Source: Rana temporaria (taxonomy: Eukaryota > Chordata > Amphibia > Anura > Ranidae). Taken from it: a stretch of DNA of 64,000 nt. The position numbers were made by a program, and so were the translations under genes. Shown here one piece after another: positions 1 to 9,756 of the stretch (its first letter is position 1; each line of letters begins with the position of its first letter). The stretch spans positions 17,446,254 through 17,510,253 of the forward strand of contig NC_053501.1 of assembly GCF_905171775.1 (NCBI RefSeq), given 5' to 3'. The notes beneath the pieces are model-generated. The model was not told where the DNA came from. It worked only from the letters and a program-made list of their open reading frames with translations, and did not search any database.

Positions 1-383
1 GACGTCGTTCCCGCGTCGAATTTTGAATATTTTACGTCGTTTGCGTAAGTCGTTTGTGAATGGGGCTGGACGTCATTTACGTTCACGTCGAAACCAATAC
101 GTCCTTGCGGCGTACTTTGGAGCAATGCACACTGGGATATTCCACGGACGGCGCATGCGCCGTTCGCGAAAAACTTCAATCACGTCGGGTCACACGTTAT
201 TTACATAAAACATACAATTTGAATTAGGCGGGCTTACGCCGGCCTATTTACGCTACGCCGCCGCAACTTACAGAGCAAGTGCTTTGAGAATACAGCACTT
301 GCCCGTCTAAGTTGCGGAGGCGTACCGTAAATAGGATACGTTACGCCCGCACAAAAATACGCAGATCTACGAGAATCTGGCCC
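1..383 (-). mobile_element. Harbinger-like MITE, copy 1 (cut by window start)
   Basis: Shares its sequence, in opposite orientation, with the element at 3415-4055 (for example the stretch around the CGACGCGGGAACGAC motif and the GCGCATGCGCCG block). It ends at GAATCTGGCCC, the family's terminal repeat. It is non-coding and CpG-rich. Confidence 0.75.
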
Positions 384-880
384 AGAGGGTTTTAAAACAC
401 ACATCGTGATGCATGGTGACATGCATTTCGATGCATTTCAATTCATTTTAACAGAAAACGTATCGGGGGGAAAAAAGGAAAGAGTGTTAGGGCTTGTGTA
501 CACTAGGGATTGAGGGGCATCAAAACCCCATGGTTAAGCCGTGCAATTGCAATCCTTCCCAAATTCATCCAAAACTAAAACAAAAAATGCCTGGATTTGG
601 ACTGTAAGAACTACAAAAGGAGATTTTTAGGGAGGCCGATTAATTTGTTCTGTGTACAAGAAATAACATGGCTAAAGCCCCAAACTCTCCCTTTGCTGAC
701 AGGACACTTTCAGAGTCAGAAAAAACATTGAATCCTTTTGGTCTAATTGCCACATAGAGAAAGATATCCGGCTCAGGTGCTTCTACAGCCTCCTATTCTT
801 TCTGTACAATATTCTGGACACTCCCCGCCTGCTGACGAGGAGAACCCACTGCACCTCCGTTACATCTACATCTATTACAT
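384..880. other. Unassigned intergenic sequence
   Basis: AT-rich, no open frame of interest, no terminal inverted repeat or array recognised. Confidence 0.5.
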
Positions 881-934
881 CTGCTTTTTCTCATGACAAG
901 CTTCATCTATTTTTATGGCATCTCTGGAAATGGA

Positions 935-1158
935 ACCCACCCACACCACTACCTGCCTGGAGTTTGCATGTTTTCCCTGTGCGTGAGTTTCCTCCAGGTC
1001 CTTCAGTTTCCTCCCACACTCCAAAGACATGCTGGTAGGTTAATTGGCTCCTGTCTAACTTGGCCTCAGTATGTGTATATATAAATGGGAGTTATGGACC
1101 TTAGTTTGTGAGTTCATCGACAGCACTATACAAGTACCTGTAATAAATAATAAATGAG
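935..1158 (+). repeat. Retroposon-like interspersed repeat with TAA-rich tail
   Basis: Contains the widespread vertebrate repeat signature TTTGCATGTTTTCCCTGTG, then TTTCCTCCCACACTCCAAAG with ACATGC, and ends with a CTATACAAGTACCTG segment and a TAATAAATAATAAA tail. The tail and truncated form suggest a SINE or CR1-like 3' end. The class is not certain. Confidence 0.5.
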
Positions 1159-1311
1159 GATTTATAATGTACGGTACATAGAATTTTCTTTACAGATAAC
1201 TTTTTACTCTACTACTGGATACAATCAATGTGCTCTTTACTTCATATGGATACCTAACAATCCTATCTGTGAAGACACCTACTACTATAGATGGTAATTG
1301 GTGGGTTACTA

Positions 1312-1727
1312 ATGCCGCGTACACACTACCGTTTTTCACGTCGTGAAAAACGGTCGTGTGTAGGCTTTAACGACGGGGGAAAAAACACACATTCTCAGAA
1401 GCAAGTTATGAGACGGGAACACTCGTTCTGGGAAAACTAGCATTTGTAATGGAGATAGCAAATTCGTCACGCTGTAACAGACTGAAAAGCGCAAATCGTC
1501 TCTCACCAAACTTTTACTAACACGAAATCAGCAAAAGAAGCCCAAAGGTTAGCGCCATTCGAATGGAACTTCTCCTTTATAGTGCTGTCGTACGCGTTGT
1601 ACGTCACCCGCGCTTTGTTCAAGCATTTTTGTTCACGATCGTGTGTATGCAAGGCAGGCTTGACAAGAATCACGTCGAGAAAAACTTTGTTTTTTCCATG
1701 ACATTAAAAACAGTCGTGTGTACGCTA
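1312..1727. mobile_element. MITE with GCGTACACAC termini
   Basis: Left end GCCGCGTACACACTACCG and right end GTCGTGTGTACGC are inverted repeats, and the left end also has an internal hairpin (CACGTCGTG). No coding capacity. A related end (GCCTCGTACACACG) begins at 63898. Confidence 0.6.
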
Positions 1728-2009
1728 GTCTTTTTTGTCCATTTTACAATTTTGTTATATCTTGATATTAATACACCTCTCCTCACATGTTGGCATTCAG
1801 GTGACCTTAGTGACTGTTTGGTGGGCTACAGGTGAGCGGGACCTTATAGATGTGCGTACAAAAGGAATGGTTGCAAATTGCTTTGTTTTTATCAAAAATC
1901 TGGTTTTCCATTTTCTCTACTCTCTTGTTGAATATACAGTGTATTATACACTCATACAAATATAATAGGATACAGTACATTTATAGTATGTGTTCTAAAA
2001 ATAAAAAGA

Positions 2010-2345
2010 TAAAAAAAATTGTAGATTATACCACTCCTCTTGCAGAACCATCCCTGAAGAAGGACAGACAGAGGCTCTAAAAGGCTTCAAAATAGGGTGG
2101 ACTCGGGTGGGGGGGGGAGAACGCACTTGGAGCCCACCAAGGTGTGTTACAATAGCAAACAAATATTCACTATTGTAACACTGATCCTCCTCCCAGCCAA
2201 TCAGGAAGCGGGTCTGAGACCTGTCACCTGATTGGCTGAAAAGACAGGTGCTTCTATTGGACACCTAGGGAGAGGGGAGGGGATGCATGGCCAATGGAGG
2301 AAAGGACACAGGAGCCTCTGCACTATGCCTGCTGCCTAAATGTGG
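2010..2345. repeat. Unclassified interspersed repeat with CCAATCAG-type inverted repeats
   Basis: Has poly(G) and poly(C) runs, and two inverted copies of a CAGCCAATCAGG / CCTGATTGGCTG segment at about 2194-2235 that would form a short stem. It resembles ranid interspersed repeats that I recognise, but its ends were not fixed. Confidence 0.35.
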
Positions 2346-2422
2346 TAAGTCCCCCCCCCCCCCATAAAAAAACACCAGCCGCCACTGGGTGAGAACCCCA
2401 GCACAAAGGGAGAAACACACAT

Positions 2423-2578
2423 GTGGAAAACCATTTATCATTTTCCTTCCACAATTATGTGCCACTTTGTGTTAGTCCATCACATAAAATCCCAATAAAA
2501 TACATTTACGTTTTTGGTTGTAACATGAGAAAATGTGGAAAAATTTAAAAGGGGTGTGAATAATTTTTCAATGCACCG
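2423..2578 (+). mobile_element. Tc1-like right-end fragment
   Basis: Matches the last 160 bases of the Tc1-like element at 9988-11599 (ACCATTTATCATTTTCCTTC, then the CACATAAAATCCCAATAAAA block, then CAATGCACCG|TA). It is 5'-truncated and non-coding. Confidence 0.75.
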
Positions 2579-2699
2579 TACATGTGTTCCGACTCAGTTA
2601 TGCAGCATCATAGCACCATTTTGTCACGTGTGACCCAGAGAGAGAACAAAGGAGTAGCGATTACTCACATGCTTTTAACGTTTTTGGATACATGCCCGT

Positions 2700-3030
2700 A
2701 AGCTTTGTATATGTTTGCAAGCCAAGAACCCACCAAATCCACCCCTATATTTAGCTGAACGCACCCCCTCTGCTCTTGCAGAAACAAAATTCCATCCATT
2801 CCGCCATAGCTAACTCATTCCCTCTGTTGATGGCCAACATCAACAGGGATCACCATCCCCACCCCATACCTAGTCCAATGCACCCTCTATACTTGAGTCA
2901 AAGAACCTGCCCCTCATGTGCCTAACTCAATGCATCCTCATTACCCTACACCTAACCCAATGCACCACTCCCTCCTATAGCTATTTCAATGTGCCCCCCT
3001 GTCCCTAGTCCAAATGACACGCTTTATCTA
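2700..3030 (+). repeat. Degenerate satellite, first part
   Basis: Imperfect tandem units around the phrase CCTAGTCCAATGCACCC / CCTAACCCAATGCA, at roughly 35-65 base spacing. The same phrases resume at 4056-4442, so one ancient array appears to have been split by later sequence including the MITE at 3415-4055. Confidence 0.6.
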
Positions 3031-3414
3031 TGCCTAACCCAGTGTATACAATATATATAGCTGCGCTGCAATATTAATGTATCTCTTGCATGACAAGTGA
3101 CACGTTATAGACCCAAAATTAATCAACAAAAATTAAGAACATCATAAATTAGTGCAAAAAAAATTCTGTGTATAAAAAACAACCAAATTCACATGTGAAT
3201 GACATTGAAGCAAACCATATAAAAAGAGGGAAAGTAAAGCTATTCCAAAAGTCACAGAAAATAAATGTCCTCCAGTGAATATGAGAAGGTGACTGAAAAT
3301 ACTGAAACACCCGGGGAAAAGTGCCGTGGTCCTACAAGAAAAAGATTCCTCCACCTCTGATATAGTATCTCCTTACCGACTCCACTGATCTCCTGTGTGA
3401 GATCGTGACAGGTA
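3031..3414. other. Unassigned sequence
   Basis: AT-rich; no array, terminal repeat or gene was recognised. Confidence 0.4.
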
Positions 3415-4055
3415 CCTAGATTCAGGTACGGCGGCGCATCTTTCCGGCGGCGTATCGTATTTACGCTACGCCGCCTTAAGTCAGAGAGGCAAGTGCTGTA
3501 TTCACAAAGCACTTGCCTCCTAAGTTACGGCGGCGTAGCGTAAATGGGGCCGGCGTAAGCGCGCCTAATTCAAATGAGGATGAGGGGGCATGTTTTATGT
3601 AAATGGATTGTGACCCGACGTGATTGACGTTTTTTTACGAACAGCGCATGCGCCGTCCGTGTACATATCCCAGTGTGCATTGCTCCAAAGTACGCCGCAA
3701 GGACGTATTGGTTTCGACGTGAACGTAAATTACGTCCAGTCCCATTCACGGACGACTTACCCAAACGACATAAAAATTTTAAATTTCGACGCGGGAACGA
3801 CAGCCATACTTAACATTGACTAGGCCACCTAGGGGGCAGCTTTATCTTGACGCCGGCGTACCTCTTACGGAAACGGAGTATCTTTACTGCGACAGGCGCA
3901 CGTACGTTCGTGAATCGGCATATCTAGTCATTTACATATTCTACGCCGAACTCAACGAAAGCGCCACCTAGCAGCCAGCGGAAAAAAATGCACCCTAAGA
4001 TACGACGGCGTAGGAGACTTACGCCGCTCGTATCTTAGCCTAATTTAATCTAGCC
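3415..4055 (+). mobile_element. Harbinger-like MITE, copy 2
   Basis: Left end CCTAGATTCAGG and right end AATCTAGCC are inverted. The interior has many CGCCG/ACGTCG words and matches copies 1 and 3-6. It carries, on the minus strand, CTGCTAGGTGGCGC at 3961-3974, a CTCF-like word found in other copies. Confidence 0.75.
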
Positions 4056-4442
4056 AAAAGTATACTCCCAACCCATGTTTAGCCCAATGCACCTTCTCTC
4101 CCTATAGCCAACTCAATACCCCCCTCCCATGTCTAACCCAAAGTATATTCTCCAACCGTGTTTAGCCCAATACAACCCCTCCCTCCTTGCAAATTATACC
4201 CTCCACTAATGCCTAGCCCATGGCACCCCCTCCACCCATGCATATCCCAAAGTATACCCCTCCTCCTATTCCTAGTCCAATGTACCCTTTTTCCTCATGC
4301 CGAACCCAAAGTATAGTCTCCACCCATGCCTAGCCCAATACAACTACGCACAGTCGAAAGTATACTTTCCACCAATGCCCAGACTTTGCACATTCTCCTC
4401 CTATACCAAACTCGATCTCCTCCACTAATGTTTAGTCCAATG
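4056..4442 (+). repeat. Degenerate satellite, second part
   Basis: Continues the array seen at 2700-3030: repeated CATGTTTAGCCCAATGCACC, CATGCCTAGCCCAATACAAC and AAAGTATACTCC phrases. Confidence 0.6.
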
Positions 4443-4590
4443 CAGGGATCCTCAAACTACGGCCCTCCAGCTGATGTGGAACTACACATCCCATGATGCA
4501 TTGTAACACACTGACATTCACAGACATGACTAGGCATGATGGGAATTGTAGTTCCTGAACAACTGGAGGGCCATAGTTTGAAGACCCATG
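4443..4590. mobile_element. hAT-type MITE, 148 bp
   Basis: Palindromic element with ends CAGGGATCCTCAAACTACGG and CCGTAGTTTGAAGACCCATG-like sequence, flanked by 8-base duplications GTCCAATG (left) and GTCTAATG (right). Same length and sequence as the copy at 25198-25345. Each arm contains an ACTACA..TCCCAT-type word. Confidence 0.85.
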
Positions 4591-4598
4591 GTCTAATG

Positions 4599-5206
4599 CA
4601 CCATTCCAAGCTCCCTTCCTTCTAGATGCTACAGACTTGCCAACTCTTTGCTGGTGACTAAGCCAACTGCAAAGCAGGAACAGAGACAGGCAAGTCATCA
4701 CCGGTCCCAGTCCTAGCAAATGCAGATTCTCCTTCAATTTAAAAGCTGATACTATTTGCAAATTTCGACCCAGGACAGAGTGATGCCATTGGCTCAGAAA
4801 GGAATATACAGAAAAGAAGCAAACCCCACCCCTGGGTCCTCCAGCAAGCTTGTTTACAATGACTAATTGCAGGGCCATCCTGAAGAGTTTCTAAATTTGT
4901 CTGGGCTTTGTCCATAAGAGAAAGGAAGGAGAGTTTCTCATGAGAGGAGAACAGAGAGCCAGTGGCCACCTCTTGAAGAATTCGCTCATTATTGCTCCAG
5001 GCTCATCCACACTAAACAGCTAGACATTTAACAAAATCAAGAACACTTCGTGATCATAACTTTTTCAGAAAATTTGAATCCAACACAAAAACCGGGGGGT
5101 AAATTTTACTGAAACCTGAAAGTGATTTAAACTTCAGCTGGAAAATGCAGCAAAACTCTAAATTCCATCCATTGATGTCGTCTGTTTAAAATTTGCTGCA
5201 CATGAG
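4599..5206. other. Unassigned intergenic sequence
   Basis: No recognised element. The longest open frame (minus, 4432-4878) overlaps the hAT MITE and has no recognisable domain. Confidence 0.4.
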
Positions 5207-5867
5207 GGGCCAGATTCGGATAGAGATACGACGGTGTATCTCCTGAGTCATAGAATCAGTTACGTATAGATATGCCTAAGATCCGACAGGTGTAAGTGTG
5301 TTACACCGTCGGATCTTAACTGCAATTTTAAAATGGCCGCTGGGGGCGCTCTCGCTGATTTACGCAGAGAATATGTAAATCAGCGAGATACACCAATTCA
5401 CTAACGTACGCGGGCCCGACGCAGTCACTTTACGCCGTTTACATAAGGGTTTTCCCGGCGTATAGTTACCCCTGCTTCTATGAGGTGCAGCCAATGTTAA
5501 GTATGGCCGTCGTTCCCGCGTCCAATTTTTTTTTTTTACGTCGTTTGCGTACGTCGATTCACAAAAGCGCTGGACGCAAGTTACGCTCACGCCGAAACCA
5601 ATGACGTCCTAGCGACGTCATTGGGAGCAATGCACGCCGGAAAAATTCGCGGACGGCGCATGCACGATTAAATCGGCTCGGGGACACGCCTGATTTAAAT
5701 ACTACACTCCCCCTAGCCGCGGAATTTGAATTTACGATCCGCCGCCGCAAGTTTTGAGGTAAGCGTTTTGTGAATTACCCACTTGCCTCAAAAACTAGCG
5801 GCGGTGGATCTTAAATCACATAGGTTACGCGGATCTAAAGATCCGCTAACCTATGTGAATCTGGCCC
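5207..5867 (+). mobile_element. Harbinger-like MITE, copy 3
   Basis: Ends GGGCCAGATTC and GAATCTGGCCC are perfect inverted repeats, flanked by a 3-base duplication GAG at 5204-5206 and 5868-5870. The 661-base interior is non-coding and related to the other five copies. A 3-base target duplication and GGG start fit the PIF/Harbinger superfamily, though the targets are not the usual TWA. Confidence 0.8.
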
Positions 5868-6124
5868 GAGGATACGACTCAATTGGCAAATTAAGTCCAC
5901 CAAATCTAATATTTTGGGTTACTGTGATTGCGGGTGTGCTGAATCCAATGCCCAGAGGGGCATTTCACAGATGGCAAGGGGACAATTTGTTGCCTCATCA
6001 CCACCCGTCAAATGACCTCTGAATATTGATCCACAGCAAATTGCGCTCAAGAAGGCTAATGCAAATGAGCCTTAAAGGCGGGGACCATTCATTACTGATA
6101 TAGAGAGGTGGAAATAAATTACTG

Positions 6125-6400
6125 CAGGAAAATCTCATTATTGTGGGAGGGGCAGAGACAAAATATTGGGGGGGGGAATCTCACCAATGTGGGTGGGGCA
6201 GAAATAAAGTATTGTTTTAAATCTCACCATTGTGGGAGGGGCAGAGACAACATATTGAGGGAATCTCACCTTTGTGGGAGGGGCAGAGACAACATATTGG
6301 GTGAATCTCACCATTGTGGGAGGGGCAGAGACATAATATTGTGGAAATGTCATCATTGTGGGAGAGGCAGAGACACAATATTGGGGGGAATCTCACTGCC
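6125..6400 (+). repeat. 42-bp minisatellite
   Basis: About six units built on GTGGGAGGGGCAGAGACA followed by ATATTGGG and GAATCTCACC. Spacing is 42 bases between the best-preserved units; others vary by a few bases. Confidence 0.85.
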
Positions 6401-6409
6401 TGCCACTCT

Positions 6410-6869
6410 CTGGTAGGGGCCAGGGAAGATCCACAGACAGGGTCTTCAGAGAGGAAAACCAACTCCTCCTGTGCCACCAGGGGGCAATCAGAACCACTTT
6501 TGCTCAATCCTGAATAATTTTCCGAACTACCAGAGGTAGGAGGGGAAAAGGAGGGAAGGTGTAGACCAGAGCAAAATCCCACGGGAAGGACAGAGCATCC
6601 GTCCCCAAGGACCCATCTCTCTCTCCAGTGAGAAAAATACCGGCAGCTTTCTGTTGGGACTAGAGACAAAAAGATCCACTGCAGGAAGGCCCCATCTTAG
6701 CACAATCTCCTGGAACGTGCCTTGATGTAACTCCCAACCGCTGGAACTGATGCTCACATAGTCCGCCAGCATATTCTCTGAACCCCTGATGTGGACTTCT
6801 CTGATTGAGGTGACATTGATTTCTGCCCAGGACAGAATCTGACATCACGCCCGGGCCTCCGACGGCCAT
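6410..6869 (-). pseudogene. DIRS-type retrotransposon pol fragment (RNase H region)
   Basis: Minus-strand translation, over several frames, gives ILSWAEINVTSIREVHIRGS, then NMLADYVS, WELHQGTFQEIVLRWG, LPAVDLFVS and KLPVFFSLEREMGPWG, then a shifted frame with WWHRRSWFSSLKTLS-like sequence. This order (primer/host-gene binding region, LADYLSR-like motif, VDLFA-like motif) is typical of DIRS1-like tyrosine-recombinase retrotransposons of amphibians. Frameshifts and the lack of a reverse transcriptase or recombinase make it a dead fragment. It is cut on its right by a TTAA-type element. Confidence 0.8.
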
Positions 6870-7173
6870 AGAGACCGGAAATCTCTATCCTCCCTATCCG
6901 GCAGTGGCCGATTCGTTCTCCGGGCCTCCGATGGCACGGGAGAGGCCAGAGAAGCACCAGACGGCGACGGGAAGGGGATGTCTATCCGCCTATAAGAACG
7001 ATCAAGCTGCGGAACCGCGAAAATGATCATTTTTATGATGCGCAGAATCGCCACCTGAAGAGAAGGATATCTGAATGATATCTGAATGATGCCTGTAGCT
7101 GCAGGCATCATTCAGATATTCCCCACTAAAGTCCAGGATGTCATATGACCTCCTACCGTACGGAAGTGGTTAA
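6870..7173 (-). mobile_element. Partial TTAA-type MITE (family C end)
   Basis: Ends in GGAAGTGGTTAA at 7162-7173, as do the complete elements at 13360-14737 and 17862-19008. Includes an inverted ATCATTCAGATAT hairpin near 7073-7120. The other end was not found. Confidence 0.5.
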
Positions 7174-7533
7174 TAAATGGACACTTACCTACCCTGGAGT
7201 CCAGCGATGAGTCCGCAGCTGATGTTTCCATCAGCTGTCAGGTGCTCCGCCGCCATTGCGGTTATGGGAACCCGGCAGTGTAGCCTTCGGCTTCACGCCG
7301 GGAACCCTACTGCGCATGCACGAAGCCCCGCTCCTCTCTCCTATTGATCCGGCAGGCGAGGGAGGAGGAGAAAGCCCCACGGTGACGTCGCAGCTCCGCG
7401 GCAGGGACTCCCAGAAGTGGGAAAGTATACCTGTCAAAGACAGGTATCCTGTCCCCAAGGAAAGGTACCAATTGTGGCACCCGAAGGTGGGAGGAATAAG
7501 ATGAGCGGAAGTTTGGGTGGAACTCCGCTTTAA
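7170..7533 (+). mobile_element. TTAA-flanked MITE, diverged family B copy
   Basis: Starts TTAATAAATGGACACTTACC and ends AACTCCGCTTTAA. Shares GACACTTACCT, CCTGGAGTCCAGCG and the CAAAGACAGGTAT block with the three better copies (12829, 29900, 32867). No coding content. Confidence 0.65.
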
Positions 7534-7559
7534 GCATCATATTAAACAACAGTCCCTTA

Positions 7560-7905
7560 GAACATGGTATGAAGATAAAACATCATAAAATCAGCAGAGC
7601 TGAGAAAATAAAAACCCACACAAACTATGATGCATGCTGGGTGTCAAAGGATCATAAAATACTGGAGAAGAATTTGCATTCTTTGACATGGAAATTGCGC
7701 ATGGGGCACAGGTGGACTTTCCAACTTGACAATGACCCAAAACATAAGGCCACGTCGACTCTTCAGTGTCTTCAGCAGAAAAAGATCTGGAGTGGTCATC
7801 ACGGATCTCCTGACCGCAACATCATTCAACTACTTTGGGGAGATCACGCTAGACAACCAGAACATTTACACGACTCGGAAGATTCATCACAGAGAATTTT
7901 TTTTT
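7560..7905 (+). pseudogene. Tc1-like transposase fragment
   Basis: Frame 7569-7907 reads WTFQLDNDPKHKATST, the characteristic Tc1 transposase block around the second catalytic Asp. The upstream and downstream parts are degenerate. No terminal repeats were recognised, and the copy is inactive. Confidence 0.8.
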
Positions 7906-8059
7906 AAATAAAATAAAAATCAAGGGCCTCATTCAAAACAGATTACAAGCGGTCATTGATGCTAAAGGGTGCTGGTCACTCCACGGCAGCAGCACCGTTT
8001 TGAGGTCTCACGCTGCTCTCTGCATTTTTTCATGAAGCCGTTCATCACAACAGACACAA

Positions 8060-9648
8060 CCACGTTTTTAAAATAACTTTAATTAAAGGTTTTTGCAAAG
8101 GTAAAATATTAAAACATAAAAGATCAAATAAGTTGTCTAATCAGAGTCTAAAGCGTGGCATTTAAAAACATGAGACAACAAAAAAAAAAAAAAGCAACCT
8201 CCGTCTGCCATTGTACAGAATTTTACAGAGATAATAAATAGCTTTGCCCCCCCAATTCCACAGAACTGTATGTACAACAGCAGTTGACATTAGTAAATTA
8301 AAAAAAAAAAAAATCCCCCCCTCCCGTCAGTCCCCTATAAAAATCCAATCTAAGAACCTCCATGTCACACAGGAGCGGGCCAACGTACAAAGAAATTCAC
8401 ATTTAACAAACCTTAACCTGCGTCTTCTCAGCTCCCTGTCGATTGCGTTTTTTTTTTGGAAAGCAGAAGATCTGTATTTGAAGAGGGCCTCCAAAAACCA
8501 CGTGAGAACAGGAAGATTAGGGCGTCTTGTGCAGGCGGAACCTGACGCGCCGAGCGCTCCCCCCTAAACCATGAGCCATGCCCGGCCTTAAAGTTCTGAA
8601 AGTCCATATAAAAACCAGACGGTAAGGTGAGCACTGGCCATTAGGGGGCAGCTCTGAGACCGCAACAATCCCCCCCCCCCCAACCAGCCAAAAATGGGGC
8701 TCCGCTTCTAATATGCGATATGAAAGCCGGGCTTTGGTCAACCGTAGCCTCCATCTCTTTAGCATAGGCACTAGTCACAAGGCAGTAAAATTTAGTTCCC
8801 CCCCCCCCTCGCATACATCTCCGCTAGCCCCCCCTCTGGTGATGTGTCATGTACAGGGCAGTAAAGCACTGCATAAGGCAACCACTGCTCGGCGAGCTCT
8901 GCTGCAACTTCCGCTAACCAGGAATGGCCCGTGGGGGGGGAGGGGTTGGGTATGCAAGGTTCCCGAAGGAAGTCACAGCAGTCTAGTCCCTTCCCTCACA
9001 GTGCAACCCAGATGACCTTCCCCAGGGGACTGCTACATCCACTGGAAGGCAAAGAGATCAGCCAACCCTGGAAACTACACACAGATGTCAGGACCGGAGA
9101 GGATGGGACACCTTGGAGAAGAACATATCAGCTTTGGGAGACAGGAAGGATAAAAGTGAACTGCTGGGAGACGAGGGAGGCCTGTACAATACATTGGGAC
9201 ACCAGTGACTGGCTGGGGAGAGAAGAATACTTCCAATAAAAGCACTTATAAAAGGTCTTTGGGGGCGGGGTTAGGGGTGGGAGATAAAAACCATGTGATC
9301 GGATCAGTCAAAATATACAGGACAGAGAGGATCAGGCAAAGAGAACAGTAAAAGAAACTTCTCGGAAAATGCTCAGGAGCCATAATTGTGAAGACCGAGG
9401 AAGGGGCGGGGACTGTAATGTATATGTAGGGGGTGGTGGGCAGCGATCCCGCACAGTCTCTTCCTGCAGTGCAGCCCGTCCACCAATCCCACAAGGACAT
9501 GCCACTTCAGTTTCTTGTCATTGGTACCAGGGAAAGGGGCGTTTCCCACGCTGTCAGGATTGGTTTCAGTTTAACCAGTTTTCAGTCTCGTCACCCCACT
9601 CCAAAAAAAAAACTTCATTGGGATGGCTGTGGGGTGGGGGGGAGGTTT
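8060..9648 (-). other. GTF2A1: GTF2A1 3' untranslated region
   Basis: About 1.6 kb between the TGA and a plausible poly(A) site. It contains several C or G homopolymers and an AU-rich ATTTATTA on the transcript strand near 8233-8240. No transposon end was recognised in it, unlike the introns, which fits a transcribed 3' UTR. The end is inferred from the signal at 8078-8083; longer forms are possible. Confidence 0.6.
8078..8083 (-). terminator. GTF2A1: Candidate poly(A) signal ATTAAA of GTF2A1
   Basis: On the minus strand ATTAAA is followed at about 20-25 bases by an A-rich candidate cleavage region and then GTGGTTGTGTCTGTTGTG, a good GU-rich downstream element. No AATAAA was found between the stop codon and this point. 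Confidence 0.6.
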
Positions 9649-9756
9649 TCACCACTCCGCATCACCAATGGCTTTAGAGAAGACAAAATCACGACCGTTC
9701 AGGTTCATAATCCCATCCTTGAGGTGAAACTTCCACTTGTTTTTACTCCGGTGGAT
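9649..9756 (-). CDS. GTF2A1: GTF2A1 coding exon 9 (C-terminal beta-barrel, stop)
   Basis: Thirty-five codons plus TGA: starts IHRSKNKWKFHLKDGIMNLN and ends FSKAIGDAEW, the invariant C terminus of the family. Human has DYIF where this gene has DFVF, a conservative change. Acceptor CCCCCAG. This exon supplies the core of the TFIIA beta barrel. Confidence 0.97.
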   Translation of the reverse strand: MHRSKNKWKFHLKDGIMNLNGRDFVFSKAIGDAEW

